Assembly (NCBI RefSeq): GCF_037892605.1 | Contig: NZ_JBBKTU010000001.1 | Location: forward strand, 248,001 to 312,000 | Direction: 5' to 3' | DNA length: 64,000 nucleotides | From: Lacibacter sp. H407 | GTDB taxonomy: Bacteria; Bacteroidota; Bacteroidia; Chitinophagales; Chitinophagaceae | Shown here: positions 56,113 through 64,000 of the stretch, one piece after another | Position numbering within the stretch: the stretch's first letter is position 1 | How the letters are laid out: every line of letters begins with the position of its first letter | Notes under the pieces: model-generated | The model's database searches: none | The model's input: the letters and a program-made list of their open reading frames with translations, nothing else | What the model was told of the DNA's origin: nothing | Made by a program: the position numbers and the translations under genes

Positions 56113-57603
56113 ATGAACCTCACGTTACTACTCATATTACCACTTGTATTTTCGCTGCTGTTATTAGTAGTGAAAGGACAAAAACAGGTACGCCTCGTTG
56201 CTTTAGTTGCTGCCGTTGTACAATTGGGCGCAGGTTTATTCCTGTTGATGCAGTTCCTTGCAGAACGGGCAACGAACAATGCTGCGTTCTTGTTTGAACA
56301 GAATCATACATGGTACAAAGCACTCAATATAGGTTATCATGTTGGCGTAGATGGTATTTCAGTAGCGATGATTCTCTTAACAGCATTTGTGGTATTAGCT
56401 GGTGTGTTGGTTTCATGGAAGCAGGAAACCATGCATAAGGAATTTTTCTTTTTGTTGCTCTTCTTAAGTTTAGGAGCATACGGATTCTTCATATCTCTCG
56501 ATCTCTTTACCATGTTCTTCTTCCTGGAAGTAGCAGTGATACCAAAGTTTTTATTGATCGGTATCTGGGGAAGTGGCAAGAAAGAATACAGTGCCCTGAA
56601 ACTGGCGTTGATGTTGATGGCCGGTTCTGCATTAGTGTTTGTGGGACTCTCCGGTTTATATTATAATACCAGCATCAACGGCGTTCATTCATTTGATCTC
56701 TTGGAGATTTCAAAACAGAATATTTCGCCTGCCTTGCAAAACTTATTCTTCCCGTTTGCATTTATTGGGTTTGGTATTTTCACTGCACTCTTTCCCTTTC
56801 ATACATGGGTGCCCGATGGTCACTCAAGTGCACCAACAGCAGCATCGATGTTTTTGGCGGGTATCTCTATGAAACTCGGCGGTTATGGTTGCCTGCGTGT
56901 TGCAACGTATTTAATGCCTGATGCAGCCGAATATTATTCAACCATCATTATCATCTTATCCTGCATTGCAATTTTATATGGCGCCTTTGCGACAATGATG
57001 CAGACCGATCTTAAATACATCAACGCTTACTCTTCCGTGAGCCATTGTGGTTTTGTATTGCTGGGTATTGGTATGTTAACGAAAACGTCCATCAACGGTG
57101 CTGTGTTGCAAATGGTAAGTCATGGTTTAATGACGGCCCTTTTCTTCGCTGTCATCGGCATGATTTACGATCGAACACATACAAGACAGGTTGCACAACT
57201 TGGCGGCTTATTAAAAGTAATGCCGTTCATTTCTTCTGTATTTGTAATTGCAGGTTTGTGTTCACTTGGCTTACCCGGCTTAAGTGGATTTGTTGCAGAG
57301 ATGACGGTGTTTATGGGTAGCTGGCAACGTGCAGGCGCATTCTATCACACGGCTACCATTGTTGCCTGTGCTTCCATTGTAGTAACAGCGGTTTATATTT
57401 TAAGAGCAGTTGGTTCATCGATCATGGGACCAATAAAAAATAATGAACATCTGCAATTAGGTGACGCCGGCTGGAATGAAAAAACAGCGGCCGTTGTTCT
57501 ATTAGTTGGAATATTAGTGATGGGTATTGTGCCGTTCTGGTTAACAGATCTTATCAACCCCGGGACAGAAGTAATTATACAAAAGTTAGGATCGATAAAG
57601 TAA
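56113..57603 (+). CDS. nuoM: NADH-quinone oxidoreductase subunit M
   Basis: NuoM is the second antiporter-like pumping subunit. It has 496 residues and about 14 helices. Landmarks are LEVAVIPKFLLIGIWG (with the conserved Glu), ALFPFHTWVPDGHSSAPTAAS, TDLKYINAYSSVSHCGFV and LPGLSGFVAEMTVFMG. It begins 24 nt after the right REP module, so its expression now depends on reading through the inserted element or on a new promoter. Confidence 0.97.
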   Translation: MNLTLLLILPLVFSLLLLVVKGQKQVRLVALVAAVVQLGAGLFLLMQFLAERATNNAAFLFEQNHTWYKALNIGYHVGVDGISVAMILLTAFVVLAGVLVSWKQETMHKEFFFLLLFLSLGAYGFFISLDLFTMFFFLEVAVIPKFLLIGIWGSGKKEYSALKLALMLMAGSALVFVGLSGLYYNTSINGVHSFDLLEISKQNISPALQNLFFPFAFIGFGIFTALFPFHTWVPDGHSSAPTAASMFLAGISMKLGGYGCLRVATYLMPDAAEYYSTIIIILSCIAILYGAFATMMQTDLKYINAYSSVSHCGFVLLGIGMLTKTSINGAVLQMVSHGLMTALFFAVIGMIYDRTHTRQVAQLGGLLKVMPFISSVFVIAGLCSLGLPGLSGFVAEMTVFMGSWQRAGAFYHTATIVACASIVVTAVYILRAVGSSIMGPIKNNEHLQLGDAGWNEKTAAVVLLVGILVMGIVPFWLTDLINPGTEVIIQKLGSIK

Positions 57604-57612
57604 AACGAAGCA

Positions 57613-59016
57613 ATGAGTAACTTTTTTCTTTTGATGCAACAGGAATTGCTGTTAACGGCAATCATCTTTATTTTACTATTCATGAAGCTGAGTACAGTGG
57701 AATGGAAGACAAAGAATGTGTTGCTGGTAGTGAATGTTTTATTAGCGATCAACCTTGCTGCCGGATTTTTCTTTCAAGGAAAAGGAAGTTTATTTGGCGA
57801 TATGTTTCAACAAAATGATCTGCTTCGATTGGAAAAAAATATTCTCAACCTCGGAACGCTTCTTATCTCCTTACAATCGTACAACTGGTTACTGAAACAT
57901 AAACATGCAACAGAATTTTATTTGCTGATGCTCTCTACATTGCTGGGCATGTTCTTTATGCTGAGCAGCAGTAATCTTTTGATGTTCTATGTAGGATTGG
58001 AACTGGCAAGTATTCCATTGGCAGCATTGGCCAATTTTGATCTGGAGAAAAGACGTTCATCTGAAGCAGCCATGAAATACATCATGTCGTCTGCATTTGC
58101 ATCAGGTTTGTTATTATTTGGCATTTCGATGATGTATGGGGTTACCGGCACGGTGAGTTTTGCGGAATTACAGACAGCAGCATCTGATCAACCACTATTC
58201 TTATTTTCTTTTATACTCATTTTAGCGGGCTTTGGTTTTAAGATATCAGCAGTACCTTTTCATTTGTGGACAGCCGATGTGTACGAAGGTTCGCCGATTG
58301 CTGTTACTTCATATTTATCCGTGATCTCCAAAGGCAGTATGATCTTTGCGATGACTACGGTACTTTTTTCTGTGTTTGCTCAACTAATATTTCATTGGTA
58401 CAATATCATTGCAGTGCTGGCAGTTTTATCAATGATCGTTGGTAATCTCTTTGCCATACGTCAACAAAATGTAAAGCGATTCCTCGCCTTCTCTTCGATT
58501 TCGCAGGTTGGTTTTATTTTGATCGGTGTAACCGGTGCAAATTCCATCGGACAGAGTTCGGTTATTTATTTTGTGCTCATTTATATATTCTCTAATCTTG
58601 CAGCGTTTGGCGTGTTGAGTTTGGTAAGTTCAGAAAAAGGGAAAGAGACGATTGATGATTTCAAAGGCTTTTATAAAACCAATCCATTGCTGACATGGGT
58701 ATTAGCAATTGCTTTGTTTTCATTGGCAGGTATTCCACCGACAGCCGGTTTCTTTGGAAAATTCTTTTTGATACTAGCAGGTGCTGGAAAAAATAATTAC
58801 CCGTTGATCACTATTGCTGCATTGAACATGGTGGTATCGCTCTATTATTATCTGCGTATCATCAAAGCCATGTTTATGGATGCCAATGAAACGCCGATTG
58901 AAAAAGTAGAGATAACATGGGCACCAAAACTTTCAATGGCCATTTGTGTTGCAGGTATTGTGATCACCGGCATTGTAAGCGGTGCTTATGAATATATTTA
59001 TTCATTGGTGAAATAA
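57613..59016 (+). CDS. nuoN: NADH-quinone oxidoreductase subunit N
   Basis: NuoN is the third antiporter-like subunit. It has 467 residues and about 14 helices. Landmarks are MFYVGLELASIPLAALA, VPFHLWTADVYEGSPIAVTSY, NVKRFLAFSSISQVGFI and IPPTAGFFGKFFL. It is the last recognised nuo gene; no nuoE, nuoF or nuoG follows. Confidence 0.97.
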   Translation: MSNFFLLMQQELLLTAIIFILLFMKLSTVEWKTKNVLLVVNVLLAINLAAGFFFQGKGSLFGDMFQQNDLLRLEKNILNLGTLLISLQSYNWLLKHKHATEFYLLMLSTLLGMFFMLSSSNLLMFYVGLELASIPLAALANFDLEKRRSSEAAMKYIMSSAFASGLLLFGISMMYGVTGTVSFAELQTAASDQPLFLFSFILILAGFGFKISAVPFHLWTADVYEGSPIAVTSYLSVISKGSMIFAMTTVLFSVFAQLIFHWYNIIAVLAVLSMIVGNLFAIRQQNVKRFLAFSSISQVGFILIGVTGANSIGQSSVIYFVLIYIFSNLAAFGVLSLVSSEKGKETIDDFKGFYKTNPLLTWVLAIALFSLAGIPPTAGFFGKFFLILAGAGKNNYPLITIAALNMVVSLYYYLRIIKAMFMDANETPIEKVEITWAPKLSMAICVAGIVITGIVSGAYEYIYSLVK

Positions 59017-59056
59017 ATTCGTGTAATTCGATTAATTCGTGTTTAACTTTTCGTGT

Positions 59057-59464
59057 ATGGCTATTAATAAAAATCATGAATTCGAAGACCTTGATGGAGT
59101 GAAATGTGCCATCGTGGAAAAGAATGCTTCAAAAGAACGTGTTGCGTTTTTAAAAGACTTGCTTGAATTCAATCGCTATAAAGTAATTGTTGTTCCATCT
59201 CCTCCGCCAAAATCAGCGCCAGCTCCTAAACCGGTTGAAGGTGAAGCTCCGGTTGAAGCAGCTCCTGCCCCACCGCCACCTGAAACATTTACAGTTGGTG
59301 TTACCGATGTTACATTCAATGCAACGAATGCGATTTTTGGTCGGTTGTTGAAAACAAAAGATAACCGTGTTGTTACATTGGCTTACTGGCAACAGGAAGA
59401 AGCGACAAGCAGCGATAATATCCCTTACTTTTCTCTAGACGAAAACAGTCATCAATGGAAGTAA
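59057..59464 (+). CDS. Pro/Ala-rich small protein of unknown function
   Basis: The product has 135 residues from ATG 59057. An N-terminal segment (DGVKCAIVEKNASKERVAFLKDLLEFN) is followed by a linker rich in Pro, Ala and Glu (about 45-80) and a C-terminal segment with TVGVTDVTFNATNAIFGRLL. The arrangement suggests two small modules joined by a flexible link. It has no signal peptide. It starts 40 nt after nuoN and overlaps the DUF1569 gene by 10 nt. I do not recognise a family; a function with complex I is only suggested by position. Confidence 0.75.
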   Translation: MAINKNHEFEDLDGVKCAIVEKNASKERVAFLKDLLEFNRYKVIVVPSPPPKSAPAPKPVEGEAPVEAAPAPPPPETFTVGVTDVTFNATNAIFGRLLKTKDNRVVTLAYWQQEEATSSDNIPYFSLDENSHQWK

Positions 59465-59907
59465 AGAATTTGTTTGATCAGCAGGCCTATGAAGAGATCA
59501 TCATTCGTTTGCAAAACCTAACGGCAACCAGTGAACGTCAATGGGGAAAGATGACTGCAGCACAAATGCTGGCCCATTGCAAAGAAGCCTACAAAGTTCC
59601 ACTCACCAGTAAAAAATTAAAGCGACTTCCCATCAGTTATATCGGCTGGATCTTTCGTCCTGTGTTGTATAATTCAAGACCTTACCGGAAAAGTTTACCT
59701 ACTGCCCCAAACTTTATTATTAAAGACGATCGTGATTTTGAAAAAGAAAAAGCAGAAATGCTTTCCATCGTAAAAGCTTTTCACGAAAGAGGTGCAAGTG
59801 GTATCGGCGATAAAATGCATCCCACCTTCGGCCCCATGAAAGCAGAGCAATGGGGCAGGAGTATGTGGAAACATCTCGATCATCATCTGCGGCAGTTTGG
59901 AGTGTAA
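59455..59907 (+). CDS. DUF1569 (DinB-fold) protein
   Basis: The product has 150 residues and matches the DUF1569/DinB-like helical fold, with ERQWGKMTAAQMLAHCKEAY and the C-terminal WGRSMWKHLDHHLRQFGV. The His residues in these segments sit where DinB-like proteins bind metal. The enzymatic role is unknown. It overlaps the preceding gene by 10 nt, so the two are probably co-translated. Confidence 0.85.
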   Translation: MEVKNLFDQQAYEEIIIRLQNLTATSERQWGKMTAAQMLAHCKEAYKVPLTSKKLKRLPISYIGWIFRPVLYNSRPYRKSLPTAPNFIIKDDRDFEKEKAEMLSIVKAFHERGASGIGDKMHPTFGPMKAEQWGRSMWKHLDHHLRQFGV

Positions 59908-59925
59908 TCAATTATCTTCACTACT

Positions 59926-60885
59926 ATGTTTAAGCGTAAAACATACAAAAGGCTTTTATGGCTTTTCGTTATTGCATTTCTCTTCATGAATGCAGTGGCA
60001 TATTTCCATGCATATAAATTCACACATTTTTCAGAAGCAGCCGTTGAAAAAACAAAAAGCCCGGAAAAACTTTCGTCACTTGATAAGATCAAAACATTAC
60101 TTACAGGTGTAAACAATCCCCGACCAAACAATAAAACGGATACAGGAAAGACCGTGGAAGTTGTAACACTCCAAAGCAATAAGCGAATTGAATGCTGGTA
60201 TATGAAGTCTCATTACAACAGAGATTCAGCAAAAGGTACTGTTTCCATCTTTCATGGATACAGTGGTGAAAAATCTTCCATGATGGATAAGGCGGAAGAA
60301 TTTCAAAAGCTTGGCTACAATACAATACTTGTGGACTTTATGGGAAGCGGTGGCTCCGAAGGAAATCAAACCACACTTGGTTACAAAGAAGCCGAGCAGG
60401 TCAAAACCGTTTATGATTATTTAAAAACGAAAGGAGAACAAAATATTTATCTATTCGGGACTTCAATGGGTGCCGTCGCCATACTTAAATCGATCAGCGA
60501 TCACGACCTAACTCCAAAGTCAATCATCATTGAATGTCCATTTGGATCCATGTATCAAACTACATGTGCACGGTTCCGAATCATGAATGCGCCTGTTTTT
60601 CCGATGGCGGGATTGCTGGTTTTTTGGGGTGGCGTGCAAAATGGATTCTGGGCGTTTGGTCACAATCCGGTTAAATATTCTTTGAAAGTAAATTGTCCAA
60701 CCTTACTTTTATATGGTGAGAAAGACAGAAACGTAAGTCGTGAAGAAATTGATGCGATCTTTAAAAACATTAAAGGCAAAAAAGAATTGAAAACATATCA
60801 ACTTGCAGGACATGAAAATTACCTGCTGAAATATCAAGAGGAATGGGTAGCGGATGTATCTCGTTTCCTGCAACAAGCAAACTAA
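59926..60885 (+). CDS. Membrane-anchored alpha/beta hydrolase
   Basis: The product has 319 residues. One N-terminal hydrophobic helix (about 8-28) probably anchors it. The hydrolase core has the oxyanion-side SIFHGYSGEKSSMMD, the nucleophile elbow LFGTSMGAVAIL, the Asp region LLYGEKDRNVSREE and the His in LAGHENYLLK. It resembles BAAT/ABHD-like or prolyl-oligopeptidase-related serine hydrolases of unknown substrate. It lies 18 nt after the DUF1569 gene on the same strand. Confidence 0.88.
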   Translation: MFKRKTYKRLLWLFVIAFLFMNAVAYFHAYKFTHFSEAAVEKTKSPEKLSSLDKIKTLLTGVNNPRPNNKTDTGKTVEVVTLQSNKRIECWYMKSHYNRDSAKGTVSIFHGYSGEKSSMMDKAEEFQKLGYNTILVDFMGSGGSEGNQTTLGYKEAEQVKTVYDYLKTKGEQNIYLFGTSMGAVAILKSISDHDLTPKSIIIECPFGSMYQTTCARFRIMNAPVFPMAGLLVFWGGVQNGFWAFGHNPVKYSLKVNCPTLLLYGEKDRNVSREEIDAIFKNIKGKKELKTYQLAGHENYLLKYQEEWVADVSRFLQQAN

Positions 60886-60904
60886 AAAATACAAATCAAG
60901 ACTT

Positions 60905-61147
60905 ATGGCGCAAAAGCAACTTTCAGAAATGACAGACGAAGAGTTAAAGAAAAGACAGAAAGAATTAACTTTCGCAGTCGTTCTGATGGCAGTTGCGGTT
61001 TTGGTAATGACGATATCTGCCATCATTGGCTATTCAAAAAAAGGATTTTCAACTACCACTATTCTTCCGCTCTTGTTTACGCCACTCGCTATTAGCAACT
61101 TATTGAATCTTAAAAAGATCAAAGCAGAATTAGCTTTGAGAAAGTAA
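60905..61147 (+). CDS. Small two-helix membrane protein, copy 1
   Basis: The product has 80 residues: a charged N-terminus MAQKQLSEMTDEEL, then two hydrophobic segments (about 23-45 and 51-66) and a Lys-rich C-terminus (LKKIKAELALRK). The ATG at 60905 matches the start of the downstream paralogue, so the longer frame is not used. It starts 19 nt after the hydrolase stop. The family and function are unknown. Confidence 0.75.
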   Translation: MAQKQLSEMTDEELKKRQKELTFAVVLMAVAVLVMTISAIIGYSKKGFSTTTILPLLFTPLAISNLLNLKKIKAELALRK

Positions 61148-61212
61148 TAAAACATTTTTTGAACAATCAGGTGTCGAATATTCATCTTTCAACTAAACCA
61201 ACTACTCAATAC

Positions 61213-61458
61213 ATGGCACAAAAGCAACTTTCAGAAATGACAGATGAAGAATTAAAGAAAAACATGCGGATAATGACCATCGCAGTCACAGTTATTATTG
61301 CATCCATCATCATCATGTTTATTTCTGCTGTTTTTTCCTACATGAAGAAAGGTTTCAGCGTTACAGCTATTTTACCTTTTGCCTTCATGCCTATTGCAAT
61401 CATTAACTTCATGAATCTGAAAAAAATTAAAGCAGAGTTGGATTCGAGAAAGAAATAA
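61213..61458 (+). CDS. Small two-helix membrane protein, copy 2
   Basis: The product has 81 residues and is a tandem paralogue of the gene just upstream. The first 14 residues, MAQKQLSEMTDEEL, are identical, and the end MNLKKIKAELDSRKK is nearly so. The membrane segments differ more. Conservation of the soluble ends with drift in the helices suggests the ends make functional contacts. Followed by a terminator. Confidence 0.75.
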   Translation: MAQKQLSEMTDEELKKNMRIMTIAVTVIIASIIIMFISAVFSYMKKGFSVTAILPFAFMPIAIINFMNLKKIKAELDSRKK

Positions 61459-61484
61459 ATCAAGCATTGAATACCAAAAACAAC

Positions 61485-61516
61485 AAAGGGAGCTTCTCAC
61501 GAAACTCCCTTTTCTT
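61485..61516. terminator. Bidirectional terminator between the small membrane protein and nifJ
   Basis: AAAGGGAG (61485-61492) pairs with CTCCCTTT (61505-61512), extended inward by TTC with GAA after one mismatch. A T-rich stretch follows on the plus strand and on the minus strand. It serves both the plus-strand gene ending at 61458 and nifJ ending at 61537. Confidence 0.75.
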
Positions 61517-61536
61517 TATTCATATGGGTCAATATG

Positions 61537-64000
61537 CTATAATCCTTTTAATGTTTCCAATCGTTCCCATCTGCTCACTTTTGCATCCTGTGCCTGTTCC
61601 ATAAAACGTGCAGCGAGTTCAGGATCTTTTGCTTTAATAATGTTGAAACGGTTTTCATGATACATAAACTCAGCCAGGTCGAGTGAAGGATCTTTTGAAT
61701 CAACCACAAAGCGTTGACCTTTTGGTTTCATTGGATTGTAATGGAACAATGGCCAGTAACCGCTCTTCACTGCAAAGTCTTGTTCTTCTGCGCCATGAGC
61801 CATATCAATACCATGCGCAATACAATGACTGTATGCAATGATCAACGATGGACCCGGATATGCTTCTGCTTCAAGAATTGTTCTGATGGTATGCATATCA
61901 TTTCCACCCATCGCAATTTGCGCAACATATGCTGTACCATGTGCAATGGCCTGCATCGCCAGATCTTTCTTACCGGTAGTTTTTCCATTCACACTAAACT
62001 TCGCACTGGAACCTAACGGAGTTGATTTTGATTTTTGTCCACCGGTATTGCTGTACACTTCGGTATCCAATACCATGATGTTTACATTTTCACCTGTACT
62101 CAGTACATGATCCAATCCACCATAACCAATATCATAAGCCCAACCATCACCACCAATGATCCAGATCGATTTCTCTGCAAGAAAATCTGCAAGATGGTAC
62201 AGGTTCAACGCAGCCATGGATCGTTCATGCTTCAAACGGTTTTTCAGTTCAAGTACCAATTCATGTTTTTCATGAATGCCTGCTTCTGTTGTTTCATTGG
62301 TATTGATAATTTTATCAACCAGCTCTTCACCAATCATCGGCCGTAATTCATCCATCAATTGCAACGCCATTTCTTTCTTCTTTTCACTCGCCATACGGAT
62401 ACCCAAACCAAACTCTGCATTATCTTCAAATAAACTGTTGGCCCATGCCGGTCCAACACCTGCTTTATTCGTTGTCCATGGTGTGGTGGGAAGATTACCG
62501 CCAAAGATGGAAGAACAACCTGTTGCATTGGCAACGATCATACGTTCACCAAACAATTGAGTGAGTAATTTCAAGTAAGGTGTTTCACCGCAACCGGCGC
62601 ATGCACCGCTAAACTCAAACAACGGTTGAAAAAACTGTGAACCTTTCACAGTATTCTTATTCACTCTTGTACGGTCTACTTCAGGAATGCTCAGGAAGAA
62701 ATCCCAATTCTCTTTTTCTTTTTCCTGAATCGGTGTTTTATCCATCATGTTGATGGCTTTATGACCGGGATCGGTTTTACTGGTAATGGGACAGAACTCC
62801 ACACACAATGTACAACCGGTGCAATCTTCTGTTGATACCTGCAACGTGTATGCTTCTATTTCTTTGTTCCATTCTTTACCAATCGGATCTACATGTTGAA
62901 AACCTGCAGGTGCATTTTCCAATAATGATTTGTCGTACACTTTCGGACGAATGGCTGCATGCGGACAAATGATAAAACATTTACCACATTGTGTACACAA
63001 CGATGTATCCCAAACCGGCACGGCATCAGCGATGTTGCGTTTCTCCCATTTGGTTGTACCACTTGGGAATGTACCATCAATCGGGAACGCACTCACCGGT
63101 AATTCATCACCTTCGCCTGCAATAATTTTACCCAATACTTCTTTTACAAAGTCCGGTGCAGAATCAGGAACAGCATCACCAATTGGTCTGTTGCCGATTA
63201 AATATTTTGAATAATCAACTTCATATAAATTCGCCAGTGTTTGATCTACTGCTTCATAGTTCTTCTGCACCACTGCTTCACCTTTCTTCCAATACGTATC
63301 ATAAATCGCTTCTTTAATTTTTGCAATGGCTTCTTCTCTCGGCAATACATTACTGATGGCGAAGAAACAGGTTTGCAGAATGGTATTGATACGGTTGCCC
63401 ATACCGGCTTCTTTTGCTACAGTGTATGCGTTAATGCCATAGAATTTTAATTTCTTATGAACGATCTCTTCCTGAATTTTCTTCGGCAACATAGTCCACA
63501 ATTCATCCTGATCATATGGCGCATTCAATAAAAACACTGCACCTTCTTCTGCATCTTTCAAAATATCATACTTCGTGAGATAATTGAAGTGATGACAAGC
63601 AACAAAATTTGCAGATTGCACTAAGTAAGTTGAATGAATCGGGTTTTCACCAAAACGTAAATGCGATACCGTTAACGATCCTGATTTTTTTGAATCGTAC
63701 ACAAAGTATCCCTGCACATGATCGTTGGTTTTATCACCAATAATTTTGATGGAGTTTTTATTTGCACTCACTGTTCCATCGGCACCTAATCCAAAAAACA
63801 AACCACGGAACTTATGTTGTGTTTCCAGGTTAAATGTTTTGTCGTACTCTAAACTTGTATGCGTAACATCATCATCAATACCAATAGTAAAGTGATTTTT
63901 TGGTTTGTCTTTTTTCAATTCACGGAACACTGCTTTCACCATCGCCGGTGTAAATTCTTTGCTTGATAAACCATAACGTCCGCCAATCACATGTGCATGA
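61537..64000 (-). CDS. nifJ: Pyruvate:ferredoxin (flavodoxin) oxidoreductase, N-terminus cut by window edge
   Basis: This enzyme oxidises pyruvate to acetyl-CoA and reduces ferredoxin or flavodoxin. The visible 821 codons cover about the last 70% of a protein usually near 1,180 residues. The frame continues through 64000, so the Met at 63990 is internal (the segment MIGGRYGLSSKEFTP is mid-domain). Two [4Fe-4S] motifs are seen, CTQCGKCFIICP and CTGCTLCVEFCP. The TPP domain shows ACAGCGETPYLKL, GCSSIFGGNLPTTPW and GDGWAYDIGYGG with NTGGQKSKSTP. The presence of an oxygen-sensitive enzyme suggests anaerobic or microaerobic growth phases. Confidence 0.96.
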   Translation of the reverse strand, partial: HAHVIGGRYGLSSKEFTPAMVKAVFRELKKDKPKNHFTIGIDDDVTHTSLEYDKTFNLETQHKFRGLFFGLGADGTVSANKNSIKIIGDKTNDHVQGYFVYDSKKSGSLTVSHLRFGENPIHSTYLVQSANFVACHHFNYLTKYDILKDAEEGAVFLLNAPYDQDELWTMLPKKIQEEIVHKKLKFYGINAYTVAKEAGMGNRINTILQTCFFAISNVLPREEAIAKIKEAIYDTYWKKGEAVVQKNYEAVDQTLANLYEVDYSKYLIGNRPIGDAVPDSAPDFVKEVLGKIIAGEGDELPVSAFPIDGTFPSGTTKWEKRNIADAVPVWDTSLCTQCGKCFIICPHAAIRPKVYDKSLLENAPAGFQHVDPIGKEWNKEIEAYTLQVSTEDCTGCTLCVEFCPITSKTDPGHKAINMMDKTPIQEKEKENWDFFLSIPEVDRTRVNKNTVKGSQFFQPLFEFSGACAGCGETPYLKLLTQLFGERMIVANATGCSSIFGGNLPTTPWTTNKAGVGPAWANSLFEDNAEFGLGIRMASEKKKEMALQLMDELRPMIGEELVDKIINTNETTEAGIHEKHELVLELKNRLKHERSMAALNLYHLADFLAEKSIWIIGGDGWAYDIGYGGLDHVLSTGENVNIMVLDTEVYSNTGGQKSKSTPLGSSAKFSVNGKTTGKKDLAMQAIAHGTAYVAQIAMGGNDMHTIRTILEAEAYPGPSLIIAYSHCIAHGIDMAHGAEEQDFAVKSGYWPLFHYNPMKPKGQRFVVDSKDPSLDLAEFMYHENRFNIIKAKDPELAARFMEQAQDAKVSRWERLETLKGL

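Overview
The window looks like a chromosomal segment of a Bacteroidota bacterium, most likely Chitinophagaceae or a close relative. The signs are SusC/SusD pairs and TonB receptors with carboxypeptidase-regulatory N-domains, a FtsZ and FtsQ with long C-terminal extensions, a meso-DAP-type MurE, a short ATP synthase epsilon subunit, and few Shine-Dalgarno sites. This assignment is from gene content only. I saw no rRNA, tRNA or CRISPR array.

Layout. (1) 1-8414, minus strand: an outer-membrane uptake operon read from right to left: a SusC-like receptor, a SusD-like lipoprotein, a fasciclin-domain lipoprotein, a second lipoprotein, and a second SusC-like receptor cut by the window edge. Paired LacI-type palindromes lie upstream. 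(2) 9047-25900, minus strand: the division and cell-wall (dcw) cluster mraZ-rsmH-ftsL-ftsI-murE-mraY-murD-ftsW-murG-murC-ftsQ-ftsA-ftsZ, without murF, murB or ddl. A 10-bp-phased GTG array in front of mraZ is a good MraZ operator candidate, and several internal gaps carry palindromes. (3) 26212-28820: a small secreted protein, an orphan sensor histidine kinase and a YqgE/AlgH protein.

(4) 28812-41200: an arsenosugar biosynthesis locus. The plus-strand operon encodes a thioredoxin-DUF547 fusion, an AhpD-like peroxidase-like protein, the radical SAM enzyme ArsS, a TonB-dependent receptor, a PiT-type permease, the methyltransferase ArsM and a TIGR04282-type glycosyltransferase. Convergent to it lie an Omp85-like barrel protein, a two-domain VOC protein and a TIGR04283-type glycosyltransferase. 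Divergent from it is a purine nucleoside phosphorylase whose base-site residue is Asp, which suits adenine nucleosides. Together these suggest a route from arsenite through methylated arsenic and dimethylarsinoyl-deoxyadenosine, removal of adenine, then glycosylation, with dedicated envelope proteins. This is the most interesting part of the window.

(5) 41275-47835: a DUF4139 protein carrying a SusC-like insert, a lipoprotein, atpC-atpD, a dienelactone-hydrolase-family lipoprotein and a ferredoxin-NADP-reductase-type flavoprotein. (6) 48048-59016: a complex I operon nuoA-B-C-D-[ExbD-like]-H-I-J-K-L-[RAYT element]-M-N. It lacks nuoE, nuoF and nuoG. An ExbD-like gene sits where they usually are, and a REP-associated transposase with inverted REP-like ends has inserted between nuoL and nuoM. 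(7) 59057-61458: a Pro/Ala-rich small protein, a DUF1569 protein, an alpha/beta hydrolase and two tandem paralogous small membrane proteins. (8) 61537-64000, minus strand: pyruvate:ferredoxin oxidoreductase (nifJ), cut by the right edge. A complex I without the NADH module, close to an FNR and a PFOR, raises the possibility of ferredoxin-fed respiration.
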